A stretch of DNA of 64,000 nucleotides from positions 1 through 64,000 of the forward strand of contig JAEZYS010000016.1 of assembly GCA_023418925.1 (NCBI GenBank). The letters are read 5' to 3'. Positions 53,233 through 61,896 of this stretch are shown here, one piece after another. Position 1 is the stretch's first letter. The number at the start of each line of letters is the position of its first letter. The position numbers and the translations under genes are program-made. Source of the stretch: Bacillota bacterium. GTDB taxonomy: Bacteria; Bacillota; Clostridia; Oscillospirales; Ruminococcaceae. The notes below the pieces were generated by a model. It saw only the letters and a program-made list of their open reading frames with translations. It searched no databases and had not been told where the DNA came from.

Positions 53233-53261
53233 TTTACATCGGGGCATAAATATGCTATAAT
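53233..53261 (+). promoter_or_regulatory. tRNA-Pro promoter
   Basis: -35 TTTACA (53233-53238), 17-bp spacer, -10 TATAAT (53256-53261), 12 bp before the tRNA. Confidence 0.85.
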
Positions 53262-53272
53262 AAAGTTTGTTA

Positions 53273-53349
53273 CGAGGTGTGGCTCAGTTTGGTAGAGCGC
53301 TGCGTTCGGGACGCAGAGGCCGCAAGTTCGAATCTTGTCACCTCGACCA
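53273..53349 (+). tRNA. tRNA-Pro (anticodon CGG)
   Basis: All arms pair: acceptor CGAGGTG/CACCTCG, D stem GCTC/GAGC, anticodon stem CTGCG/CGCAG with loop TTCGGGA (anticodon CGG), T arm GCAAG-TTCGAAT-CTTGT, discriminator A and an encoded CCA. C1-G72 with A73 is the proline identity pattern. It lies at the border between core genes and the prophage-like region and is a likely integration site. Confidence 0.97.
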
Positions 53350-53354
53350 ATGAA

Positions 53355-53397
53355 AAAAGCCCTAAACTACGTTGTTTGCGTGGTTTGCGGGCTTTTT
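53355..53397 (+). terminator. Terminator after tRNA-Pro
   Basis: AAAAAGCCC ... GGGCTTTTT pairs across a 20-odd-base imperfect hairpin, followed by TATATTTTC. Confidence 0.7.
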
Positions 53398-53680
53398 ATA
53401 TTTTCAAAAAATTACTGCAAAAAGCGTTAAAAACCATAGATTTTAAGAATTTACTCGGTCAATTACTCGGTCAAATTTTTTATAACAATAATCACAAGAC
53501 AATTTTTCTCGGCATACTTAGTGCTTTAATTTCTATAGGTAGTATAATAGAGCTATTTATACGTTTTAGTAACAGCTTATTGTTTTTAATTTCAAATATA
53601 ATTGACTAATTAGAATTGTCACTACTAATCAAAATCTGCACCTCTAAAGTATTTCCTTACTACTTCTTGTAGCTAATATT
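53398..53680. other. Gene-poor junction with tandem 12-bp repeat
   Basis: TTACTCGGTCAA occurs twice in tandem at 53451-53474. The plus-strand reading around it gives LLGQLLGQ, a repeated ending of a kind I associate with phage-type integrase C-termini, but the frame overlaps the tRNA and is not a gene as it stands. The rest is AT-rich with no start signals. It could be the att region or an integrase remnant. Confidence 0.4.
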
Positions 53681-55069
53681 TTACAAGCTATTTCTGGTTA
53701 ATAAATCAAGGACTTTACTTCCTGGTTTTAAACTGATTATTGTATGTTTTCTTGCCAAAGCTACAGGTACCAATGTGTTTCTATATAAATCACATTCAAA
53801 TTCTTCTAACAATAAAATAGCTTTATTAAAATTTTCATAATTAGAAATTTTTGATTTTTCATTTTTAAATGAAATTAAGTTTGCTTTATCTTTAAATGGA
53901 TAAGGAATGTTAAACACTATTAATTTGCCACTCCTTGATTTATAAATAAAATCCTGTCCATAATATGTTTCGTTGCCAAATGTTGACGATGATGCTGTTT
54001 TGTTGAAATTTACATATTTGTTTCTACTTTTATCAGATAAACATAGAACTGTCTCAGACATAATTTCAGAGTTAATGTATTTAAAATAATCAACAACTTC
54101 ACTGTTTCTCACATTGCCAATGATTAAAATTGGACTTTTACCATGCTCCTTCATAATGCCATTTACTTCAAACAAATACTTCAATATTGCATTGTGAACC
54201 CATGCTGGGTTACCATAGATAGCTAATGGACCATCTACAAAGAATGCAATATTTGATAAAGATTCTACAAAAGAGTTCGGCGAACGATTCATAATATCTC
54301 TTATAAAATGAATGATAAATAGATGTTCAATAACATTAGTAAATCTTGTTAATGCAGATTGATTAGAACCACCTTCTTCGATATTCTCCCATATCCTTAG
54401 ACAATCTGTTGGATATATAGGTGCATGACAATGCGGGCATAGTTGATCTTCCTCGATATTAAAAACAGGAATATCTCTTTCCATACAATTTGGACAAACA
54501 TGAAGTATTATGCTTTGTTTTTTTGATGTCTTTTCACCTTTTGATCGATATTTTGCTAATTCGAATAAAGTACTTCTAAGACTTGTCTTATAATCACTCT
54601 CTTCACTGCGATATTTGTGCATGTAATTGTCTAATGCTAATCTAAATCCATCACGTATATTTGATTGATTTTTATACTGCATATTTGAACTTGGAAAAGC
54701 GAAAATAGTTGATGAATTTTGTTTTTCAATTTCAGCAACTTTAAAAGGGTCGATATATTTTTCTTTACCTATGTCGCAAAATTTATCACGTTGAATTAAA
54801 ATATTACCAATTTTAACATATCCAACACGTGTAAAAGGAAGGTTATCGTTAATGCTTGATTCATATGAGCTTCCGTCTATAGCAATAATATTATTAGGTA
54901 GTTCTTCATTGTATGTACACACTTTAGAAAATAATGAGGAGATTTCTTTTGCTTCTTCACCCGTTGGATTAACCATGTAAGAACATTCATTAAGAAACGA
55001 TTGTATGTCAGGGTTATTTACTATTTCAAAATGTGTTGTTTTATCAGCTGAATTGTTATAGTTATTCAT
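53681..55069 (-). CDS. NurA-like nuclease with zinc ribbon
   Basis: 462 residues from the ATG at 55069, which overlaps the HerA-type gene's stop by 8 nt. NNIIAIDGSSYESS and IAFFVDGPLAIYG have the two metal-binding Asp of the NurA 5'-3' exonuclease fold. Between them a zinc ribbon, CPNCMERDIP and CPHCHAPIY, is inserted. NurA proteins form a complex with the HerA translocase and resect DNA ends; in bacteria such pairs are often linked to phage defence. It is the last gene of the four-gene cassette, next to the tRNA. Confidence 0.8.
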   Translation of the reverse strand: MNNYNNSADKTTHFEIVNNPDIQSFLNECSYMVNPTGEEAKEISSLFSKVCTYNEELPNNIIAIDGSSYESSINDNLPFTRVGYVKIGNILIQRDKFCDIGKEKYIDPFKVAEIEKQNSSTIFAFPSSNMQYKNQSNIRDGFRLALDNYMHKYRSEESDYKTSLRSTLFELAKYRSKGEKTSKKQSIILHVCPNCMERDIPVFNIEEDQLCPHCHAPIYPTDCLRIWENIEEGGSNQSALTRFTNVIEHLFIIHFIRDIMNRSPNSFVESLSNIAFFVDGPLAIYGNPAWVHNAILKYLFEVNGIMKEHGKSPILIIGNVRNSEVVDYFKYINSEIMSETVLCLSDKSRNKYVNFNKTASSSTFGNETYYGQDFIYKSRSGKLIVFNIPYPFKDKANLISFKNEKSKISNYENFNKAILLLEEFECDLYRNTLVPVALARKHTIISLKPGSKVLDLLTRNSL

Positions 55070-57059
55070 TTTTATCACCTATACCGCTAAAAGAATCAGG
55101 TTCAAATTTATCAATTTGAACTGGAACAACATAAGGACTAGATAATGTTTTTACTCTTGTAAAACCAACATCTTGAGAGCGAAGAAGAGATTTGCTAAAA
55201 TCTGAAAAATCATAGAAATGCGCTAATTCGCGAATTTCGATATCGCTATTTAGATGTGAAACAAACCAGTTTTCTGTATTGGCAAGAATATTTTTATGAA
55301 CAGAGGAAACCTCTTGTGTAGCATAAACAAGTGCAATTTTATATTTTGCACCTTCTTTAGCCAATCTTGGCCAAGTTTCAGTTAATTCCATTCCTTTGCC
55401 TATAAGGTTATGAGCCTCTTCAATATAGATAACAATATTAGGCGGAATTTCTCCATCTGTAAATATACCCATCGAGGTATTAAATATATGAGAAGCTATT
55501 TTTTTACTAATACGTTCCCTTAATAAAGCATTTCCTACAGATAAATCTAAAATAACAATTTTGCCATCAAGTAAACTATCGAAAATTTCTTTACATACTT
55601 CACTATTTCTTAGGGGAGAATGATATTCTTTTGCAATTGATACAGTGCGATACCCTTTTATCCAAGTATCATTTGCATTTTTCATTGCTAAAAGATTTAG
55701 CATGGCTGTACATTCGCTATCAAACCAATCGCCACCTCCGGAAGATTTTAGCGGAGCATTTTTATTTGCACTCCTTGCTGCAACAAACCACTTTTCAGCG
55801 GTTAAAAAATCAAAACCATCATTAGGATTTAATGAAGAAGGAGTGTCGCCATCAGCTTGTAAAACGGCATCTACTTGTTCTCTGATTTTTTTATTAGCTT
55901 CAAATTTCACATTAAATTTACCATTAAAAGCATATCCAGCTTTATATAAAAGAGTTTTATATAGTGCAATTTTCACCGTCCATTTTTTAAATTCTCCAAT
56001 AGCCTTAACATCAGGTTTTTCTAATGACATATTTGAAAAAGTGTCAATATCAATAGCTTTCTCGCCACGTTCCTTAATTAAATTTTGAATAGTAAATAAG
56101 CCATCTTGAACTTCCTCATAGAAATTATTTAATAACGGTTTAAATCCATTAGTGCTAATCATTCTATATTTCACACAATCATCTATAAATATATCTGAAA
56201 TTGAACCTTTGTCTTGTTGGTTTGCATTGGCATATTCACCGTTTATATCAAAAATTAATTGACCAATTTTTAATTTATTTTCACTTGAAATCTTTTTTAC
56301 GACAGAAACAGTTTGCTTAATCATATTAGATTTACCTGTCCTTGTCATACCAAGCACGGCCGTTCTTCTAGAAAGGAAATCAGCCGGTTGAATACAAAAA
56401 GGCACTTTATCTTCATTTGCTGCTCTGTGCATTCTGTCAGTAGATGTATATCTAACAGTTCCAATAGGGAAAGGTGCAACACACCCCTCAATACCTAATG
56501 CCTTAAAATCTTCTTGTGATTTACTTTTTCTAATTGGATCCACAAAATTTACAATTTTATCAAGAGATTCTCTTTTTGGAACATAAACTCTTGTTTGTAA
56601 AGATGCAGAAAAAGTTTCAATATCACTACCTAAATTAAGTTGATTATTTTTCATGTAAAAAGTTCCTAGAACTCTACATTCTAAACCACTAAATTGAAGT
56701 TTATTGCGTGTTATTTTATCAAATCCATCATCTTCAAATGAATATACTCCTGTTTTATTCTGATAGTTATCTATTTTAGTTTTAATCATGTCATCATCTT
56801 GTGGTAATTTGCAAGTTCCAATTACTCTAAATAAAACAACTTCTTTATCTACCTCAGCAGTATTACCATAGTTTTTAGGATCAAAAGAAGCAGCAAGTAA
56901 AAAGCTGTTATGCGGAATTCCATTAACATCACTTTTCCATTTATCATTAGTAATTATAAGTGCTTTTTCATAATCTATTGAATAAACCCAACCAGCAAAA
57001 TTTTCACTTTGTACAAGAGTTAACAGCTCATCTTTATCAAATTGTTTTGTGTTTAGCAT
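55062..57059 (-). CDS. HerA-like hexameric ATPase / DNA translocase
   Basis: 665 residues. An N-terminal beta-rich HAS-barrel-like region (to about 215), then the FtsK/HerA ATPase: Walker A GMTRTGKSN (residues about 237-245), IFDINGEYAN, Walker B IVIYIEEAHNLIGKG, and the sensor region ALVYATQEVSSVHKNILANT. The C-terminal FVSHLNSDIEIREL with Arg finger region is typical. AAGGAGG precedes the ATG two bases after the methylase stop. It probably pumps DNA into or through the NurA-like partner. Confidence 0.88.
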   Translation of the reverse strand: MLNTKQFDKDELLTLVQSENFAGWVYSIDYEKALIITNDKWKSDVNGIPHNSFLLAASFDPKNYGNTAEVDKEVVLFRVIGTCKLPQDDDMIKTKIDNYQNKTGVYSFEDDGFDKITRNKLQFSGLECRVLGTFYMKNNQLNLGSDIETFSASLQTRVYVPKRESLDKIVNFVDPIRKSKSQEDFKALGIEGCVAPFPIGTVRYTSTDRMHRAANEDKVPFCIQPADFLSRRTAVLGMTRTGKSNMIKQTVSVVKKISSENKLKIGQLIFDINGEYANANQQDKGSISDIFIDDCVKYRMISTNGFKPLLNNFYEEVQDGLFTIQNLIKERGEKAIDIDTFSNMSLEKPDVKAIGEFKKWTVKIALYKTLLYKAGYAFNGKFNVKFEANKKIREQVDAVLQADGDTPSSLNPNDGFDFLTAEKWFVAARSANKNAPLKSSGGGDWFDSECTAMLNLLAMKNANDTWIKGYRTVSIAKEYHSPLRNSEVCKEIFDSLLDGKIVILDLSVGNALLRERISKKIASHIFNTSMGIFTDGEIPPNIVIYIEEAHNLIGKGMELTETWPRLAKEGAKYKIALVYATQEVSSVHKNILANTENWFVSHLNSDIEIRELAHFYDFSDFSKSLLRSQDVGFTRVKTLSSPYVVPVQIDKFEPDSFSGIGDKNE

Positions 57060-57060
57060 T

Positions 57061-57960
57061 TTACTTCCTCCTTAAATTAATATTTATTTTATTCCGTACT
57101 AATTCGTCATTGGTTGGCCAAAGAGCTTCGTCGCTTAAAATTATTAGTTCTGAGGCTTTAATGTTATTAGCTACACTATAAGATAAGTCAAAAAATCCAA
57201 ATTCTTGATTTTCGTACAGTTCAGTTATTTTTGAAGTAGCGTCGTAAGTAATCATCCAGTAGCATGTAAGTTGGTTAACACACGATGCTATTTCTTTATG
57301 GTCTTTATCTGTAAAAAAGTTTTTATACAACTCTTGCCCTTTATTGTAATAAGGAGGGTCTAAATATAAAAACACATTATCATATTTAGGTAAACACAAA
57401 TTAAAAAAGGAGCGAATATCCTTATTGTAAAGAGAAATATGATTTTTATTTTTAGCAATTTCCCGAATTCGATTAATCAAATTTTTTTTATTAAATCGAA
57501 CATCAATTAAATAATTCCCATTTTGATTATATCCGCCAATAGGACCAGCTTTAAGAATTCCTGAACGGTTAGTTCTGTTTAAATAAAATGTTGCAAAAGC
57601 TAATTCAAGAGAATACTTATTATTTTTAGTTAAATATATATTTTTTTGTCTGTGCCATTCTTCTATAGTAATATCTGCATTTTGAATTAATTGTACAAAT
57701 CTTTCTGTATCGTGCAAAATTGCTTTCCATACAGAATAAATACATTTGTCGTAGTCGTTTATTACAATATGGTCAACTGATCCTGAAAATAATAATGAAA
57801 GAGCAACCCCAGCTCCGCCAGCAAAAGGTTCAACATAAGTTATATTTGTTAGTTTACTCTTTTCAATTATTAATTTTACAAGCGAAGAGATTTTATTTTT
57901 TCCTCCAGGATATCTTAAAGGTGAATAGTTTATGTTAAGGTCTCCTTTCATCTTAATCAT
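57061..57960 (-). CDS. DNA adenine methylase, Dam/D12 class
   Basis: About 299 residues from the ATG at 57960 (overlapping the upstream gene's stop by 8 nt; the ATG at 57951 is an alternative). SPLRYPGGKNKISSL and YVEPFAGGAGVALSLL form the SAM site; the catalytic motif is LYLDPPYYNKG (DPPY). D12-class enzymes methylate adenine N6, often in GATC-like sites. The target is not visible. In the cassette it may mark self DNA against the HerA/NurA-type pair, or be an independent phage methylase. Confidence 0.92.
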   Translation of the reverse strand: MIKMKGDLNINYSPLRYPGGKNKISSLVKLIIEKSKLTNITYVEPFAGGAGVALSLLFSGSVDHIVINDYDKCIYSVWKAILHDTERFVQLIQNADITIEEWHRQKNIYLTKNNKYSLELAFATFYLNRTNRSGILKAGPIGGYNQNGNYLIDVRFNKKNLINRIREIAKNKNHISLYNKDIRSFFNLCLPKYDNVFLYLDPPYYNKGQELYKNFFTDKDHKEIASCVNQLTCYWMITYDATSKITELYENQEFGFFDLSYSVANNIKASELIILSDEALWPTNDELVRNKININLRRK

Positions 57961-58855
57961 TTTCCATACCACACAACTGTATAGTTGAAATAACTTGAAT
58001 ATCATTTACATCTGATAACATCAATGTTACTTTTATTTTGCTGTTATCCTGTGTTAAAACGTCCTTACATTGTGAGGATATTTTAAAGAAAACGTTTTTA
58101 TGAATAGTTGTGCTTGCTGCTACATCAAATAGTTTAGCTGATAATTTTTGAGAAGAATTAAATGATGCTATGTTAGGCTCAGATATAAAATCAATATCAA
58201 CAGAAAAAACATTCGTAGAAGTTGCCAATTTTAATTTCCCACTGTTAATTAAAAAATTGGTTTTAGAGTTATTACCATACACAAATGATATTGTATATAA
58301 TGTTACAAATTGTCTATCTAACACAATTTGTTTTTGTGAAATAGTTGAACTGTCAATTTTTAATGTTCTGTTTGTCCGCATATTTACTAAATAATCTAAA
58401 TCTGAACGATTAGCTATAAAATTAGTTGCTCCTCTGCGAATATATATTTGTCCTTGATGCAATTTAGTTTTACCTTCAAAAACAAAGTCTTTTTTCATAA
58501 TATATGGGTAATCCAAATTGCTACCGCATATTTTTAAATATGCAACTTGTCCACTATTATAATGAAATTTATTTAATTCAACAGCAATATTTGGTTCGCA
58601 GTATTCACGAAGTAATGTGTTAATATCAGATATATCTGGCAGAGTATTCATATCCATACTAGATAGCTGAAAAGTATCATTATCAATATTAAAAACAATG
58701 AATTTATCTCCAATTACAGGAGAATTCACAAACGCCAATACGTCTTTTATCAATGAATATTTTTTGTTTTCATGATAATATTCACGTTTAACATCAAACA
58801 TTTCATTTTCTATCTTGTTATTAATGTATTCAATTATAGTTTTTTGATCTGACAT
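57953..58855 (-). CDS. AlbA_2 (Schlafen-like) domain protein
   Basis: 300 residues. The N-terminal half matches the AlbA_2 domain: NEMFDVKREYYHENKKYSLI, KDVLAFVNSPVIGDKFIVFNI and GQIYIRRGATNFIANRSDLDY. The C-terminal half is strand-rich and unrecognised. AlbA_2 domains occur in regulators and in nuclease-like Schlafen proteins. AGGTGATT upstream of the ATG. It is the first gene of the cassette and may be its sensor or regulator (inference). Confidence 0.8.
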   Translation of the reverse strand: MSDQKTIIEYINNKIENEMFDVKREYYHENKKYSLIKDVLAFVNSPVIGDKFIVFNIDNDTFQLSSMDMNTLPDISDINTLLREYCEPNIAVELNKFHYNSGQVAYLKICGSNLDYPYIMKKDFVFEGKTKLHQGQIYIRRGATNFIANRSDLDYLVNMRTNRTLKIDSSTISQKQIVLDRQFVTLYTISFVYGNNSKTNFLINSGKLKLATSTNVFSVDIDFISEPNIASFNSSQKLSAKLFDVAASTTIHKNVFFKISSQCKDVLTQDNSKIKVTLMLSDVNDIQVISTIQLCGMEND

Positions 58856-59097
58856 TTACATAATCACCTCATATTAAATATAATTTTATTATTACATTAG
58901 ATATTTTAAAAAGAGTTTCTGTAACTTTAAAATGCTTCGTTCCAATGGAACAGATAGAGATACTAATACGAACTAATCGTCCAACTTCATGTTATTGTTA
59001 TAATTATCCTAACACATAATTTTACCAATTACAACAATTTCAAGAAAAAACCAACAAAATATATAATTATTTGCAAATAAATTTTACAAATATGTCA
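58856..59097 (-). promoter_or_regulatory. Upstream region of the AlbA_2-Dam-HerA-NurA cassette
   Basis: AT-rich gap that must contain the cassette promoter; no confident -35/-10 pair. A perfect odd palindrome GTTCCAATGGAAC (58939-58951), 84 bp before the first start codon, is a good operator candidate. Confidence 0.4.
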
Positions 59098-59130
59098 AAA
59101 AATTCGCCTACCAAAAAGTAAGCGAATTTA
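59098..59130 (-). terminator. Terminator after the holin gene
   Basis: AAATTCGCCTAC/GTAAGCGAATTT stem (one mismatch) followed by a T run on the minus strand. It separates phage lysis transcription from the cassette. Confidence 0.8.
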
Positions 59131-59134
59131 GTTA

Positions 59135-59617
59135 TTATTCTTTTTCGTTATTCTCTACAAGAATATCATTATTAGCTTCTGACGCTACCCCTAAATCTGC
59201 TTTCTGCCCTTCAGAATCTTTATTTGTTTCTTTAAGCTGTACTAAAATATCAATAAGCTTCTTTGGAAGTGGGATCCCAAGCTTTGCCCCGTTTTCTAGG
59301 AGCGATATACCTTCATTAGCTATGTAAAATATAATTGTGGCCGTTTTAAGTATTCCGCTGCTACCTATCACATTTACATCAATAATATTTGCAATCATTA
59401 CAATTAACATAATTAAGATCTTTTTTGCAATACCTTTTGCACCTATTTTTGACGAAAGTTTTTTGGTAATTATTGCAACAATGATTCCCGAAATATAATC
59501 AAGAATGATTAATGCCACAAGCGCTAACATTAACCCGTTCCATTCACCAAACAAAAATCCTATTAAAGCAGAAAACCCTGCTAACGCCCATTTTATAGCA
59601 TTACTTAAATATTGCAT
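59135..59617 (-). CDS. Phage holin (holin family 4 / TcdE-UtxA type)
   Basis: 160 residues with membrane segments at about 8-45 (LAGFSALIGFLFGEWNGLML and ALVALIILDYISGIIVAI), 65-83 and 85-107, the LDYISGI motif typical of phage_holin_4, and a charged C-terminal tail. It forms membrane lesions that release the lysin. It follows the lysin gene by 7 nt. Confidence 0.9.
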   Translation of the reverse strand: MQYLSNAIKWALAGFSALIGFLFGEWNGLMLALVALIILDYISGIIVAIITKKLSSKIGAKGIAKKILIMLIVMIANIIDVNVIGSSGILKTATIIFYIANEGISLLENGAKLGIPLPKKLIDILVQLKETNKDSEGQKADLGVASEANNDILVENNEKE

Positions 59618-59624
59618 ATTTCCC

Positions 59625-60377
59625 TCACACTTCTTTTAATATTGTTTTCATTCCTAACTCTTTACACTTTTTTGCAAGTGCTTCTGCATCGCTTTCTGCA
59701 AGTCCTTCCGCCAATGCCGATACATTGTATAATGCTTTACTACCGAAGCCATTCATGCAACTATTTTTTATTAGCTGCGGATAATCCTTGTAACAATAGT
59801 TTAAGTCAACGTCCCCTGTTATGCCGTCAATCTTACCCTCCCAAGAATTTTGCCATATTCCGAAATTTTTGCAATATGAAGGCTGAACGTTTTCAACCCT
59901 TGCAACCCATGTTGCAAACCTTTTTGTAATTGAATCCGGAATGTTTGAAAAATAGAATGTGTCAAAGCTGTAAACCCCAGCCCAGAAGCCCTGCTTTTCC
60001 ATGTATTCGCAAAATGTTGTGATTATTTCAGCACTAACAGCTTTGCTTAATGTAGTGTGATTTACTGTTTCTATGTCAAAGTATAAAGGGAATTCAAATG
60101 TTTTCCCCTTTACTATTTCGGCCATAAATTTTGCTTCTTCAAGGGCTGCTTCTTTTGTTAGTGCATAGCTGAAATGATAAGCACCAACCGGAATATTATT
60201 TTCTTTGCATTGTCTATAATATTCTTCAAACTTTGTGTCATATTGTTCCGGATCTTTTCTTCCGTAGCCTGTTCGAAGAATAGCAAATTCAATTTCCGCT
60301 GCTTTGACTTTCTTAAAATCAATGTTTCCGTTGTGGTTACTTAGATCTATACCACGCCAAACCTTTTTAAATGCCAT
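59625..60377 (-). CDS. Phage lysin, glycoside hydrolase family 25 lysozyme
   Basis: 250 residues. GIDLSNHNGNIDFKKVK near the N-terminus, the catalytic acid pair in FPLYFDIETVNH, and WAGVYSFDTFY and IDGITGDVDLNYCYKDYP at the end of the barrel. It cuts cell-wall glycan between MurNAc and GlcNAc. The last 45 residues (SALAEGLAESDAEALAKKCKEL) look like a small SPOR/LysM-like C-terminal addition but are not clearly assignable. No signal peptide; export through the holin. Confidence 0.95.
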   Translation of the reverse strand: MAFKKVWRGIDLSNHNGNIDFKKVKAAEIEFAILRTGYGRKDPEQYDTKFEEYYRQCKENNIPVGAYHFSYALTKEAALEEAKFMAEIVKGKTFEFPLYFDIETVNHTTLSKAVSAEIITTFCEYMEKQGFWAGVYSFDTFYFSNIPDSITKRFATWVARVENVQPSYCKNFGIWQNSWEGKIDGITGDVDLNYCYKDYPQLIKNSCMNGFGSKALYNVSALAEGLAESDAEALAKKCKELGMKTILKEV

Positions 60378-60431
60378 ATATATAAACCTCCCATAATTTT
60401 AGTGTTGCCCCTCTGAATGAGGGGCTTTGTT

Positions 60432-60572
60432 TTAGCCTGCAATAAGATCTTCACAGCCCTGTGCTCTTAGTTCATCTGCAACTGCTGACTTTAACCCCTT
60501 TGGCACGTCAGCATATGTAATATCGCCTGCAATGATCTTGTTTGTATAAAGAATAGCAAGATAATTAACCAC
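60432..60572 (-). CDS. Small phage protein, CD1375-like
   Basis: 46-residue frame from GTG with AAAGGGGGTG upstream. The product reads LAILYTNKIIAGDITYADVP and continues KGLKSAVADELRAQGCEDL, resembling the short proteins (CD1375/XkdX-like) encoded between tail-fibre and lysis genes in Clostridial prophages. Position and ribosome binding site support it. Confidence 0.6.
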   Translation of the reverse strand: MVNYLAILYTNKIIAGDITYADVPKGLKSAVADELRAQGCEDLIAG

Positions 60573-60604
60573 GCTTACACCCCCTTTCAATGTTTTATAT
60601 ATAG

Positions 60605-60919
60605 TTATACAGCGTAAACTGTATCAGCTAACTGCATCACACAGCTTTCAAGCAAAGCATTTTGTTCTTTCAAAGCTGTTATTTCTGCCTGCAAGTCTGT
60701 AATAGTAGGCTGTGGGTCTGCGTTCTGCTCCTGCGTGTTTGTTTGCACATAGCCTGTGTTATAAACAAACTCACCGTCTATGTACTTGTAAGCCAAATAA
60801 TTAGTTGTAAAATCATCAGGAATATTGCACGTTACTTCGATACCCCCTGAGATTGTTCCGTCCCCAGAACTATACCCTGTGACATTGTTGTTATCGTCAA
60901 CTGTAATCTGATAAGCCAT
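60605..60919 (-). CDS. Phage tail-associated protein with coiled coil
   Basis: 104 residues from the ATG at 60919 after GAGGGGG. N-terminal small beta domain (YQITVDDNNNVTGYSSGDGT, YKYIDGEFVYN) and a C-terminal coiled coil (ITDLQAEITALKEQNALLES). It overlaps the preceding fibre gene by the usual few bases: its start lies before that gene's stop at 60922 by none, a 2-nt gap. Probably a fibre accessory or chaperone; inference from place. Confidence 0.65.
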   Translation of the reverse strand: MAYQITVDDNNNVTGYSSGDGTISGGIEVTCNIPDDFTTNYLAYKYIDGEFVYNTGYVQTNTQEQNADPQPTITDLQAEITALKEQNALLESCVMQLADTVYAV

Positions 60920-60921
60920 TG

Positions 60922-61896
60922 TTATACCCCCTCTGCAAGTGTGCCTATTGCAATCCAATTTATCGTGCCACCATAGCCCAAGACTGAGTTTGCGAATGAG
61001 TTACCATTAAAGTAATAAATCCTTGTAGTAAACCCTGTGTTTGTAATGTCCTTTAGATTACCTCCAGCACAATAGTTTATATCAACGGCTGTGAAAGTTG
61101 CATATACTTTAGGTACATCTGCATAAGGTTTGTTGAACTGTATTGTTATGTTAGTGCTACTTGTTGCAGTACCCATCTGTATGTACCCCGGTATTATACG
61201 TTTGTTGCCATTTGGTATTTCATCAAGCGTAAGAGAAACATTCTTATCTGCCCCTGTTGGTGCAACGTTATTGACTTTCTGTACTGTGTTAAGGCTTGCA
61301 AACTGCGCTAGAATAGCCTCCTGATCCTGCTCACATAAAGCTTTAAGCAATAGCCATTGTGCTTCATATTGTGCAAATAGGTTTGTTGCATCAATGCTGT
61401 TTACTGCTCCTGTGATAGTTCCGCAAACAGCAGCGTTCTGCCTTGTGTCAGTAATATCAGATTGCGCTATTGCTGTAGCGTTTGCAGAAACAGTAATTGT
61501 TGCAAGGCTTAAATCGTAATATGTACCGTCACGCACCAAAAGCGGAGGAACAGGATTCGCTGCAGGTGTACCTGATATATTCAGTATTTCTATGGCTCTT
61601 GTTGTAAGGTTAAGCCTTGCTACAACTCTGTCTTTTCTTGCATATGTGCCATGTGCGGTTGCTACAGTAAGCGGATTGTCACCGTCATTTAAGAGGTAAT
61701 ATCCGTTAATCATGCCAAAGCCTGCAGCAACTATAACAGACATGTCCGGTGTTGCTTTTGCCTGTACCTGCAAGGACGTTGCCGGAGTTGCATACACACC
61801 GTTTGTCATTAGCTTTGTAAAAATATCTACAAATACTTGTGCATCATACCGCCTGTCACCATTCCTGGAGTTAAAGAACCCAGAACGAACACCCAT
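60922..61896 (-). CDS. Phage baseplate/tail-fibre protein
   Basis: 324 residues. The start MGVRSGFFNSRNGDRRYDAQ and the stretch YARKDRVVARLNLTTRAIEI are typical of baseplate or receptor-binding-associated proteins of siphophages. The C-terminal third (YIQMGTATSSTNITIQFNKP) resembles host-binding beta domains. No enzymatic motif. It likely helps attach the phage to its host. Confidence 0.75.
   Translation of the reverse strand: MGVRSGFFNSRNGDRRYDAQVFVDIFTKLMTNGVYATPATSLQVQAKATPDMSVIVAAGFGMINGYYLLNDGDNPLTVATAHGTYARKDRVVARLNLTTRAIEILNISGTPAANPVPPLLVRDGTYYDLSLATITVSANATAIAQSDITDTRQNAAVCGTITGAVNSIDATNLFAQYEAQWLLLKALCEQDQEAILAQFASLNTVQKVNNVAPTGADKNVSLTLDEIPNGNKRIIPGYIQMGTATSSTNITIQFNKPYADVPKVYATFTAVDINYCAGGNLKDITNTGFTTRIYYFNGNSFANSVLGYGGTINWIAIGTLAEGV

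Noticed and set aside
53277..53609. 110-codon plus-strand frame downstream of and overlapping tRNA-Pro.
   Set aside because: It begins inside the tRNA, has no ribosome binding site and no family resemblance beyond the short LLGQLLGQ stretch.
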